Part shown: one piece after another, positions 12,294-23,000 of the stretch
How positions within the stretch are numbered: position 1 is the stretch's first letter
Layout of the letters: every line of letters begins with the position of its first letter
NCBI GenBank assembly: GCA_014904845.1
Contig: MU119426.1
Location: 1 to 64,000 of the forward strand
Direction: 5' to 3'
Source of the DNA: Acephala macrosclerotiorum
Lineage: Eukaryota > Ascomycota > Leotiomycetes > Helotiales > Mollisiaceae
Length of the DNA stretch: 64,000 bases
Position numbers and translations under genes: made by a program
The notes under the pieces: generated by a model
Database searches by the model: none
What the model was told of the DNA's origin: nothing
The model's input: only the letters and a program-made list of their open reading frames with translations

Positions 12294-13452
12294 ATGTCCT
12301 TCATTAAATCCATCTTCTGCAATGGGTTGAAACCCGATACCTTACCAGCCGACCTCTCCTTCGAAGGCCAAAATGTCCTCATCACTGGCGCGACAAGCGG
12401 TCTAGGTCTCGAAGCAACAATCCATTACCTCAACCATGGCGCAAATGCCACCATCACAGCCCGGAATCTAGCGAAAGGCGAGACGGCAAAGGAGGAGATC
12501 AAAAACCGGACAGGGAAGAGCGTTGATGTTATGGTGTTGGACATGGATACCTTTGCTGGAGTAAATTCCTTCGTAAAGACTTTAAAAGCAGAAGACAAAC
12601 CCTGGGATATCATCCTCCTCGTACGTCACTCCTCTCCCCTTCCCACGTTCCCAATCCCTAACAACCAAACCCAGAACTGCGGCGTCCAAGATTTCATCTA
12701 CAAAACCTCCCCACAAGGCTGGTTCACAAACATCCAAGTAAACGTCCTCAGCACCACCCTCCTTGGCCTCCTCCTAATCCAATGGCTCCGCTCCCGACCC
12801 ACTCAATCGCATCTCATCTTCACGGGCTCTGGCTCGCATTGGGAAGTCGATTTGAGTAAATGGCCGGAAGAGGATGTGTTGAGGTATTGGAGTAAAGAGG
12901 AGAATTTCGTGGATGGGAGGGAGAGTTATGGGGTTAGTAAGTTGATGTTGCATTATTGTGTCAATGAGATGGCGAGGGTTGCAGCGAGTGATGGGAAGTG
13001 AGTCCCTTTTTTCATGGTCGTTTTCACATGTATATGCTGATCTGGATAGAATCTCGCCAGTGGTAAATTCCGTTTGCCCGGGCATCGTTCATACAGGAAT
13101 AGCACGCAGTTTTGGTGGCGGTGGTCTCGTTCAGTCTTACATAGCTTGGGCATACATGTCGGTTGCTCTCAAAGCAGTACCTGCAGATGTGGGTTCGAGA
13201 AGTCTGGTTGTGGCTGGGAAGATGGGGCCAGAGGAGCATGGAAAGTTTCATAGGCCGTATTTGACGGATGAGGAGTATGCTAAGTGAGTAGCTCTGAGAG
13301 TGTTGATGAGGTTATTGCTAATGAAGTGAAGGGTATCCGCGCCATTCTTTGAGTCGGAGGAGGGCAAGAGGTTTCAGGCAGAAGTTTGGAAGGAGGTCCT
13401 TGAAATTCTCGCAGAGGCCGAGCCAGAAGTTTCGAAAATCGCGAAAAGGTAG
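12294..13452 (+). CDS. Short-chain dehydrogenase/reductase, 334 aa
   Basis: NAD(P)-dependent oxidoreductase of the classical SDR fold; substrate unknown. Exons: 12294-12620, 12675-12997, 13050-13283 and 13332-13452; introns are 54, 52 and 48 bp, all GT-AG and in phase. The Rossmann nucleotide-binding motif TGATSGLG is at residues 31-38. The catalytic Ser region is FTGSGS (about 159-163), and the catalytic pair is Tyr194 and Lys198 in SYGVSK. The motif that is usually NNAG reads LNCG at 109-112, a conservative oddity. The tail after PG (...PGIVHTGIARSF) follows the family pattern. Similar fungal enzymes often sit in secondary metabolism, but no cluster partner is evident here. Confidence 0.9.
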
Positions 13453-14467
13453 AAATCGTCTTGAATCTCCTAAAATTGTTTACTTTGAGGTTGGTTCAGG
13501 TTCCTTTCTGCTGTACATAAAGTCTTCTAACACACTACCACTCAATAACCTCTTCCACAACCTGGTGCACCTGACTCAACTCTTCACTCACATGGCCCAG
13601 CCTCAAATACTTCAATCTCGCCTTCCTCCCCACTGGATCGAAGTTAGGGTCCACATTCGATATCCTCGCCGAGTCCGGTACGTCGGCACAACATCTCACT
13701 TCTCCCAATCCCGCTTCCTCAATTTGCACCACTTTTTCAGCAACCGTGGCTGTCAAGAACGAGTTCCAAATCCCTTCTTGAAGCTGTGCCGACTTCCACA
13801 ACGCTATTGCTTTCCGACGCACGAAGGGATCCCGACATCGAGCTGTGACTTCATACAGAGGGCCGATGACTCCCATATCAAGTGTAAATTGAGGTATCCC
13901 AGCGTTCGACTCAAGAATATCCGCAGCGAGGTTCACGATCTTCTCGTACATCGGACAGAATTCATCCCACACCATTTGGTCATCGAACCTCGATCTTTCA
14001 ATCTTCAGGGATGTATACCCAACATCTCTTAATATCTGCAACATCCCCGCTCCCTTCCTCTCGTTTTCGGAGAATTTAGAGCAGTGGATGGAGAGGAAAG
14101 ACTCGAATGACGCGGACCACGAATCAATGATCGCAAGAGACTCGTTTTGCCAAACATTGAACAGGTCGTTGAAGTTAGGTGATGTATAAGACATTCCTAG
14201 CTCGTGCAAAGTGTGCGAGCAGCGATTCCAGTTGAAGATGAAATGGTCGCGTGCTTGGGCGAGGGTTGATAATGTGCTGGGCATAGGGAAGCCACGGCGC
14301 GACTTGGAGGTTCGTTCGTGAAGGTCCCACTGGTGGCCACCGACCATCTTAAGGGCTGTGAGTGAGGACAGAGAAGGGCAGGGATCAACGTACCTGTGAG
14401 ACTGAGAACTCGAGACGGAGGAAGAGGTCTTCCATCGCAGGAGTTGGCACGTATGGATTATTTGCTA

Positions 14468-15525
14468 AGGCCCCACCCCTCACCTTGGGCCACCCCCTGC
14501 TTTGGGCCACCTTTTACACCAAAAACGCCGATTTTGGACCTTTATTATTTTTTACGAATAATTAATAAAAATAAAAAGTATTTAATAAATAATATATTTT
14601 AAGCTTAAAACATAATCGTAAAATTTCGCTTTTTTTATTTAAAACTTTTTAAATTTTTTAATTAAATCTCGAAACTCGAAAAAAAAAGTCCCATATAATT
14701 TATATACATTTTTAAATTTTTAAATTCTTTTAAATAACTTTTGTAATTATTATTATATTATAATAAAAATTTACATTTCTATTCTTTATATTAGTGCACT
14801 ACTGTGGTGGGGCTATATGCTCTCTCTTCAAAAATCCTTGTAAATAGCTAGTTTCGAGAGCAGTGCTGGTCACGTGTCTTCTAGTACATAAGGAGCTTTC
14901 GCTCACCATAGACTAATCAACAACCCTTTCTACTTCTACTCTGACTGATTGATTGATTGATTTACGGATTACGGATTACTTCGAATGAGTCTAGCCCACT
15001 GGCTAAGACGAACTGACCTACGGTTGGGCCTTTTTGCTTTGTGCTCCATTGCTTTTCTACACTACTAGTCGCGCAATATTTAAAAATTTCTATTAATAGT
15101 AACTTTTTTATTAATAATAATAAAAACTTCCATATAAAAAATTTATATGGGAATTTTTTAAAATTTAATAGAAACCAAACTAATTAGTAACTTTTTATAA
15201 AACTTTCTAATTTGAATTTTTATTTAATAAATTAAAATTTTTATTAAAAAAATCTTTTATTGGCGGATATTATAAAAAGTTATTAAAGTTTAAAAAAGTT
15301 TAAAATTAATATACATTTTTTTCCAAGTTTAATTAAAAAATATTACGTAATTTAAATTTAAAAAAAAAATTAGTAAATTTTTTAGTTTTTATATAAAAAA
15401 TATAATTTTTTGATTTTAAGTATTTTTAATAATTATTCGTAGAAATAATAAAGGTTAAAAATCGGTGTTTTTGGTGTAAAAGGTGGCCCAAAGCAGGGGG
15501 TGGCCCAAGGTGAGGGGTGGGGCCT
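14468..15525. mobile_element. Inverted-repeat DNA transposon with TA target duplication, 1,058 bp
   Basis: The ends are inverted repeats: the outer 59 bp (starting AGGCCCCACCCCTCACC) are identical in both, and similarity continues to about 95 bp with transitions. It is flanked by TA at 14466-14467 and 15526-15527. The TA duplication fits Tc1/mariner-like insertion. The interior is extremely AT-rich and has no ORF; it may be a RIP-degraded or non-autonomous (MITE-like) copy. A 259-bp solo LTR is nested inside (14803-15061), so the element itself was about 795 bp. It sits in the coding sequence of the zinc-cluster regulator. Confidence 0.9.
14803..15061 (+). mobile_element. Solo LTR, copy 1 (259 bp), nested
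   Basis: Begins TGTGGTGGGG and ends CTTTTCTACA (canonical TG...CA), flanked by the 4-bp duplication CTAC at 14799-14802 and 15062-15065. Two further copies of exactly 259 bp lie at 39332-39590 and 47136-47394. It contains an ATTGATTGATTGATT run and the motif TTACGGATTACGGATTAC. It is not AT-shifted like its surroundings, so it probably inserted after the host element was mutated. Confidence 0.88.
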
Positions 15526-16350
15526 TATTTCGAGAAAGTCGTGTGAATATTTCTCGTTCGCATCATCGTACTGCATTTCGGTGAGGATTTTGCTGCCACT
15601 TCTAATATGTGCAATAGCAGGACCATAGCTTCCTTGCATGCTCTGCCAATGTCAGCCGAGCTCAGGATATCGGAGGAAAATCGGTCACCTCAAAACATGC
15701 AAATAGACTACATGCCGCAAGGCAAACATCAGCACTTAGACGCTTCTTCCTCGAGACTGGATTCATTAAACTTTGAATGGCAAGACTATACTGCTGCAAA
15801 GCAAAACCGTCAAGACAATCGCGCTTATTGATTAAGCCATTATGAGTGACGAAGCGCTCATGAAGAGATCCCAAAGCGATGATCGCATGTCGGATGGCAG
15901 GCTCATAATGGCAGGTCTGGAGCATGAGTCGGTCCCAAATGCCTTCTCCGTAGAACCTTGAGAGCTGGGCTGCGGTTGTTTGGCGGAAGAAATGGAAGGA
16001 GCGAAGTTCGCGCTCGTTGCCAATGATTTCTGAGGAAGGCGAGCTGATGAGGACGATTGAAGTTGGAGGACTACATGATTTGTTGGAGCAAGAGTTGTCT
16101 ATATACTCATAGCCATCGCAGTTACGACCTGTCGAGACACATCTCATGCACGATGGACGTTCTTCCCCACATTTGACATGCCGTACTGTGGGGTATAAGC
16201 TTGATTCATCGATGGGTTGAGTCCTTACTTCTGGAGTCGGGTCAGCTTGTGCAATCATTCGAGTAGGGAAACTTACTTGCATGTTTTACAGCCCGATCTC
16301 GTCTTCGGTCTGTATGCTCGCTTTCTCTGTCCTTTCGCGACTCGAGGCAT

Positions 16351-16813
16351 CTTTCACGCTCAAGAGCTAGCTTAAGAACCAATTCAAGCTCTTGAAGTTA
16401 TTCCATTCTTTCTTTCAATTAATTCTTGGGATTTAAGTAATTACGATGACGACTGAAACTTTCTTGCGATTTTTGATGAATGAAACAAGTCGAAGGAGAA
16501 GGTGAGAAATGGTGGGGTCGACGAATACACAGACAGGGCTGTGCCGCCGAAGGCTTCGACGGCTAGGCCTGCACTACAGGGATGCTCGGCGCTACACTCG
16601 CTAAGGCTCAGGGGCTAGAGGCCCAATAATTCTCCGTCTGACGCCCGCGAAGCTTTTGTCCCTTCCATTCTGTTTTACAGCTCATTGGTACTGACAACCT
16701 CAGATTCCTGCTCCCAAAACTTTGTAAAATTTTCGGGCGGGCTCCATTACACCACGTTATTGATATCTCATTCGCCAAACTCCTGCAGACCACACACGTT
16801 TCTATAACACGTT
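16351..16813. other. Intergenic region between regulator and RTA1 gene
   Basis: It should contain the promoter and leader of the zinc-cluster gene (minus strand) and the 3' UTR of the RTA1 gene. No other feature is seen. Confidence 0.5.
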
Positions 16814-17930
16814 CTAAGCTCCCAAAACCTGCATATTCTCACCCAGATTCGAGCTCTCTCGATCCATCTTCGAGTACACTTGCTTAGTCTTCCTCTCCTT
16901 TCTGCCTGGAATATTGCTCTCCTTCCCCGGCATCACACGCCCCGGATGCACAGCATTCAAGAGCGCAAGAGCGAGCAACATTGGCAACGAATCGAGACAG
17001 TATTGGAAGGCTTCGTGGTTTGGGATCTTGCTGTTGAGTCCTTGAGAGTATTCGCAGAGTCGGAAAATGATTCGGATCTGCGCAAACAAGTGTCAGCGGG
17101 CGTCCTACCCAAGTGATAAGGCGAGGCACTTACAGTGATGAGGATCAAGACGGCGTAGAGTGTGTAAAGGAGAGGAAGAGGAGAGTTTGAGGTCTTGATC
17201 TGACTTCTCTCTGCAAGGTACGTGCGATGAAATTTGATAGCGAAGACGAAGAAAACTAAAATGAATGCTTGCTGAATCCCGACACCAGCCATGTAGATGT
17301 GCAGTCCTTTCAGGACATTGCTAGTCGACTCGTTGTTTCCGCTCGCAGATGCAGCCCCGTAGATCTGGATGATTAAAGCACTGTCTAATGTTAGTTGAGG
17401 AAGTGATCGAGATAGAGGTCTAGACGAACAAGATATCGAGAACCACGAAGAAAGTACCGAATCTCCAGGCGGGATCTTGAAGATCTTCGCTGTGGAGATG
17501 TAGTTCCATACCATCCTGCCCATAACCATGTACACGAATGCATTTGTGAAGAGTGGAGCAATCTGTTATTTTCAGTCAGTATCATGAACCTATACTAACA
17601 CCAGTACTGGAGGCAAGGAGATCGAAAACACTTACAAGAATCAAAATAAACCAAGCAGCATAGCTTCCGAAGTTCGTTGGGTTCTTGATGCTAATAACTC
17701 TGAAGATATAACAAATCGTTTGAGCAAGTCCAGACACGATGATGACCCAGCAATAAGCCTTTTTGTAGAGGATAGCTTGGATAATGTGGCCGATGGTGGT
17801 CAACGCGAAGAGAACCGTGAAGAAGTACGCAGCACCGACGTTGGGGCAAAAGTTCCATTGCGTGCCGTGTGCAGTGAGGTCTAAGAAGTTAGAGAAGATC
17901 GAGCTTTGGGAAGAATCTGATACTTGCCAT
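16814..17930 (-). CDS. RTA1-family multipass membrane protein, about 299 aa
   Basis: Fungal RTA1-like protein; the family includes yeast Rta1/Rsb1, linked to lipid export and 7-aminocholesterol resistance. Exons: 17930-17924 (only ATGGCAA), 17880-17636, 17562-17426, 17380-17134 and 17077-16814. Introns are 43, 73, 45 and 56 bp. The start ATG at 17930 is the one whose phase fits exon 2 (NLTAHGTQWNFCPNVG). Family signatures: MVMGRMVWNY in the middle and TIRIIFRLCEYSQG near the end; several hydrophobic helices. In exon 3 the helix that best fits the family (WRFGTFFVVLDILF) is in the -1 frame between 17466 and 17426, while the frame that joins to exon 4 gives a poor helix. This suggests a small indel or a sequence error. 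The C-terminus is hydrophilic and basic. Confidence 0.75.
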
Positions 17931-18805
17931 AGCAGGTTGAAGGCATTTTGATTAGTTCAATGCAGAATATCGTCGAGTTTCGAAAAAGGCACTGTAACAA
18001 AAGTTAAATAGATTTTGAAAGTAATCAAGTCTTTGACAATCGTAGTGTGAATGCTCCTGAAAGAAGACGAATATCCGTCTCTTATATCTTCCTCCTGCTC
18101 CTCGCCCATAAAACCCTCATCTCGCGGCCTCCACGTCAACACATGCTCGTAAGGGCCCTGTCACTCTTCGCTCCTACAAACTCAGCCTTGTCGCCGTCTC
18201 GCCTCTAAGCCATATTGAACAGGAGCCTCATTCGTATAACTAGCATCTAGGCATCCATTTCCACCCTCTCGGATCCTCATTCAATTGGTCGCTTCGTTCA
18301 CTGAAGATTGGTGAGTTCGGTTAGGCTTCGTCAGCCCCTGAAAATTGCTTTCGCTTGGTTCCACGGAATTTAGTGGATCAAGGCGCTATGGCTTGCAGCT
18401 GAAACTGATGGAGTGATTGGATGGTTCGTACGGACATCCTTGAAGGCGGGAGAATCTGACCCGCTTCTGTGCCCCGCCATCTTGACCACGACTTCGAAAT
18501 TGCAAGTTCATACCAAGATGAATCTTGATGTCCTTACGAGCAGGTTTGAGGCTTGTTTGACTTTCAAATATTGAGCATTGCCACAATTCTAAATTGGTTG
18601 CATGTTCCTGCAGAGTTACGAGGAAAATGCGAAGCCTCCGAGGTGGGGTAAATGAGACCTTGCTTTGAATATTCTTATATGTTCCTCTCTCGAGCTTCGA
18701 GAGCCTTTGGCCTCATACCAGACTGTCTCCACACTGTAATTACTGTATTATTTAAAATACTTCTCAAAATTTTGCTGCATCTCCGCTTTAACAAACTCGC
18801 ACATC
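17931..18805. other. Divergent intergenic region
   Basis: The region lies between the starts of the RTA1 gene (minus) and the glycine-rich gene (plus), so it should hold both promoters. Only short ORFs are present and no element was recognised. Confidence 0.5.
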
Positions 18806-19736
18806 ATGACCAACATGCGCCATCGTCGTCAGCAAAGTCTATCGTCAGAACCACAACCCACCCTCGCTAAATCAACCTCCCTCGATTATCACAACGAAGA
18901 CCTCCCCAGCTACCAAGAAGAAGACGTGGTTTTGGAAGATGAAAAGCAACTCCCCTCACCAACCCACGAAATTCTCCTCATCCCCTCAGAAGCAGACTGG
19001 TACCACGCAATCGCAACATCGGAACCGCATCCCCACCCTCCGCATTCAGAACACACAAAGTCTAATTCAAACCCTACTTTCCATCCCAAAGATCCCATCT
19101 CAGCCCTCCTCCTAGCAACAACAAGAACCGTAACTGGTGTTCTAGTTGGAACGGCAGATCTCACTGGTTTAAATCCAGCTTCTCAATCAGGAAGATCTCG
19201 AGCTCGAGCGAGGGGTGTACCAAGAATCCTCTCCGCAGCCATCCAGGCACCGCGAGACTATACATTAGCACTCGCCGAAGGCTTCCGAGAATCTCCCGCG
19301 TTGTATGGCGACACGATTCGCCCTGCGCCAGAGATCACAGGCTTCGGATCCGGGATGGCGGCTGCGGGGAAGGGACTTGGACTTGGGCTCTTCGATGGCT
19401 TATCGGGGGTTGTCTTGAAGCCAGTAGCGGGAGCGAAGACAGGTAAGTCATATATTTTTGAAGCAATGCTTCCTTTCCCTCTAGCATCATCAATTAAATC
19501 TATCGCAAGAAGACATACTGACTCGGTGTCCTGCAGGCGGAGTAGTAGGCTGCATGAAAGGAGTAGGTAAGGGAATAGGAGGACTGGTCCTAAATCCTTG
19601 TGCGGGAGCCTGTGGGGTGGCGGGGTATATGTTGGAAGGTGTGCATGTTGAATGTCGTAAAGTAGCTATTAAGACTCGGCGGTTAACGAGAAAGAGAGAG
19701 GAGATGGTGGAGGGTGATGTGAAGGGATTTCACTGA
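18806..19736 (+). CDS. Glycine-rich protein resembling the C-terminal part of fungal sterol-glucosyltransferase-type proteins, 278 aa
   Basis: Function unknown. Two exons, 18806-19442 and 19537-19736, with a 94-bp intron (GTAAGT...ACTGACT...CTGCAG). The first 80 residues are polar. From about residue 95 come hydrophobic and Gly-rich stretches: ISALLLATTRTVTGVLVGTA, then FGSGMAAAGKGLGLGLFDGL and MKGVGKGIGGLVLNPCAG. I recall similar glycine-patterned segments beside glycosyltransferase family 28 domains in fungal proteins, but no glycosyltransferase domain is present here. It is probably membrane-associated through these amphipathic glycine repeats; that is inference. Confidence 0.7.
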
Positions 19737-19779
19737 GATGAAAACCAGAAAGAGATGATATTCATGAATCATTCATACT

Positions 19780-19965
19780 CTATATACAATACATATATAC
19801 AACACACACCCTCTCCAAACGAACGCAACGCACACCACGCCCCACGCTATATACAAATATATACAAATATATACAAATATATACATATATACATATACAC
19901 ATAACATACACGCATCCACACCAAGGACGCACACGCAACATACACACCATACGCCAAAGGTAATT
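19780..19965. repeat. Low-complexity TATATACAAA microsatellite and CA-rich tract
   Basis: Direct repeats of TATATACAAA around 19850-19880, followed by alternating ATATACAT and CACA-rich sequence. It lies between two convergent genes and probably overlaps their 3' UTRs. Confidence 0.8.
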
Positions 19966-20097
19966 CGTTCTACAGTCATTCATCATCTACGGCCCAGAGG
20001 CATACGTTCTAGTATTTTTATAATTTCATAAACCATGCATGCACACTCGAAAATCAAGACTTTTCCCTTCCCTGAAAACACAACCACCAAAGCACCT

Positions 20098-23000
20098 CTA
20101 CGGCGCGAGAACCAAAGCCAACAATGCCATGCGGATATATAATCCATATCTCATCTAGTCATCTGTCAGTATACCATCCAAAATGGAGAAAGGGAATGAA
20201 GTTCACCTGTCTGAAATACGCTGCTCTCTGATCAAAATCCACCTCCTCCCCAATCTCCCTATTTCTCGGTAACGGATGCATAACAACCATTTGCTCCTTT
20301 GCATTCCTCAACGTCTTATTATCCACGATGAAGCTATCCTTCAACCTCTCATACTCATCCAAGTCCTCGAATCGCTCCTTCTGAACTCTGGTGCAGTAGA
20401 GGACATCACTGCGGGCGATGATCTCGGGTGTGAGCTCGGTAGATTCGACAATGAGCTGCCCAGGCTTAGATTTGATGATGTCCCGGATGTATGATGGGAT
20501 GGAGAGTGCCTTGGGGGAAACGAGCTGAATGTTGACGTCGTAGTGTTGAAGTAGCTTGACCAGGGAGTGAACGGTTCGTCCGTATTTGAGATCGCCAGTG
20601 AAGGTAATGGTCAAGCCGGTGACGGTGCCAAGCTCCTCTCGAATGGTGAACAAGTCGAGGAATGCCTGTGTAGGGTGCTCCTTGCTGCCATTGCCTCCGT
20701 TGAGAATTGGTACAGGGGAGAACTTGGCAGCAGTCTCAGCACTGCTCTCGTCAGGATGGCGGAGAACGATGGCATCGCCATAGCAGCCGAGAGTTCGAAT
20801 GGAGTCTGCCAAGGATTCGCCCTTCTGTGTACTGGAGTGGGTCGTCGCGATGGCGACAGTGCGACCACCAAGTCGTTGCATTGCTGCATCGAATGAAGCA
20901 GAGGTTCGTGTTGAGGGCTCGTAGAACATGGTCATCAGAACTCTACCCTTTAGGATCGACAGAACACCCTCGCGCTGCACACCTAGACGCATCTCCTGAG
21001 CGACAGTAAACAGCAAATGAAGATCCTGTCTATTGAACTGGTTCACAGAGATGACATGCTGGTTCTTCAACGGCGACTGTGCGAGAAGTGAGGCCAGGGA
21101 TGGAGAAATCGATGGCTGAGGGTACAACGCAGGTCCGAAATCGTCGGCGTTCGATCGCTGAGGTGATTGACTAGTACCATCCAGGAATCGTGATCGATTA
21201 GCAGCGCGCATAGCCGGACCACCGAGCATGGATTGGCGACGACCATGAAACCCAGGGGAGCTGTCTGATCTTGGACCAAGTGCAGGTGATCCAATTGCCT
21301 TCATGGGTGGCGACAGAGGGTTTTGGGGTAGGTGCGCATCGATCAAATGTGAAGACATGTCCTTGCCATCAGCCAGGTCGCAAGTAGGTTCGCCATCCAA
21401 GCAAGCAGTCTTGTCTTGGAAGATCACTCGTTGAACAGATCCATGCATCTTCTTCCCAACGAAAGGCGACCAGATATTTCCTGCAGTGAAGGTATACGAG
21501 CGGTCGATCTCGATCTCAACCGAGGCGCCAACTTGGTCATGAAGCTCAAAGATTTCCTTGGGGTTGTCGTGAAGTCGAGCTTTGATGTCGTCGACCGTGA
21601 GTCTTCCTTCTGCAACGGCCGTGAAGAGGAGTGGTAGGGTGTCGGCAATGCCAATTGCAGCATTCGGGGCTTGATTAGCAGCATGAGCTAGTTGGTATGG
21701 CAAGCTTCCGATAGAAAAGACATCGATGGTGCTCATATGCTCCCATAGGGCGTTCTGGTCCTCGGCGGTAGGCAGAAACTTGGCTTCAGGGAAGTCATCT
21801 TGGGACAAGAATAGAGAGTACACGGAAACATCACAGGTGACTCTCAGACCCTTCTCCTTTGACAACGCAATCAATTGTATATCATCCTTCGTGGTGACGC
21901 TGTTGACATGGATCTTTCTGCTGTGAAGACTGGCAAGAAGCAAGATTGAAGCGAGATCAGTCCTCTTCGCATCCGTCACAATTGGCTTGAAGCTTGGCCA
22001 CGCGCCGAAATGAGCTGTGACGGCAGCAACCTTGCTGATGTTGTCGTTGTCTGACAGATGATTGAATGGAATGAAGAGCGACCCAACTTCACCAGTGACA
22101 TGGCTGATTTGATCGGCATTGGCAGAAGTAGCTGCGACAGAAAAGTTGTAATCGCATCCAGCTTTCTTGGCGTTCTTCTGCGCTGTCTTCAATGCCCGTG
22201 CATCAGTCACCGAACCTTCAAGACCAAGAGGCATGATCCGGATCATGCTGAAACCAGACGCAATCGATGCCCGCGTCACAGTCTGGAAGTCGTGGCTACC
22301 AGCAACTGCGATACCAGGAACGAATGCAGCAATGTTAATCAGGCCTGGAAGGACCACGGTTCGGTGGCTAGTCTGGGCATCAATGGCACTGATCTCGAGG
22401 TCGAAGTGGCGTGCAATAGCCTCAATGAGAATTTTGGCATTCTTGACATTGGTAACCAACGGAGTTTGGTAGTCCACAGCCATTCGTCGAGTTCGGTAAC
22501 CCTTGCTCATGTAGTTTGCTGGTCGTCTGTAGCGATTGCTGGATGGCAGATTGATGTACAGATCAATCATGTTGTTGGAAAGATGCTGAGTCAAAGAGAA
22601 TTCCGACTTCTGGTCATCATCATCCTTGCCAAGAATCTCGAGGTATTGAACCGGAACGTCGTGCTCCTGCAAGAAATCGGCAGTACCAGCGGTGGCGAAT
22701 AACTTGTAGCCCATTCGGTTGAGCTTGGCGACAGATGGCAGCATCTCCTTTTTATCCTTGTAAGATCCAATTGAGAGTAGAATGTTGCGATTTGGAAGCT
22801 TGAAACCAGTGGAAATCAAGGCCTTGATGTAGGCTTCATACTTGTCGACACCGAAACAAGCAACTTCTCCAGTCGATGCCATCTCCACACCAAGGACCGG
22901 ATCGGCTCCAGACAAACGGGAGAAGCTGAACTGTGGCACCTTGACACCAACGCAGTTCGGGGGCAGTAGAGTAGGCGGGTATTCGACAAATGGAATGCCC

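Larger units (their letters stand above)
13535..16350 (-). pseudogene. Zn2Cys6 transcription factor interrupted by a transposon
   Basis: Fungal binuclear zinc-cluster regulator with a fungal-specific regulatory region. Exon 1 (16350-16277) starts MPRVAKGQRKRAY and carries the first cysteines (SGCKTCK); the next exon carries KCGEERPSC and the rest of the C6 motif. Intron 15643-15688 joins CFE to SMQGSYG. A 46-bp intron (14348-14393) joins the exon ending FSVSQ to MVGGHQWD. Coding sequence is broken at 14468-15525 by an inverted-repeat element; removing it with one TA copy makes an open frame across the junction (EIANNPYVP). As sequenced, the frame runs into the element and stops. The first intron (16186-16276) also has a problem: the only usable acceptor, CACAG before TACGG, shifts the frame by one base. 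The gene is probably non-functional unless the element is spliced out. Confidence 0.85.

Noticed and set aside
13349..14032. Plus-strand ORF of 227 codons after the dehydrogenase
   Set aside because: Its first part is the dehydrogenase's last exon in another frame and the rest is antisense to the zinc-cluster gene.
15662..16282. Minus-strand ORF starting MQVSFPTRM as an independent protein
   Set aside because: Its first 30 residues are the zinc-cluster gene's first intron read through; the ATG overlaps the end of exon 1.
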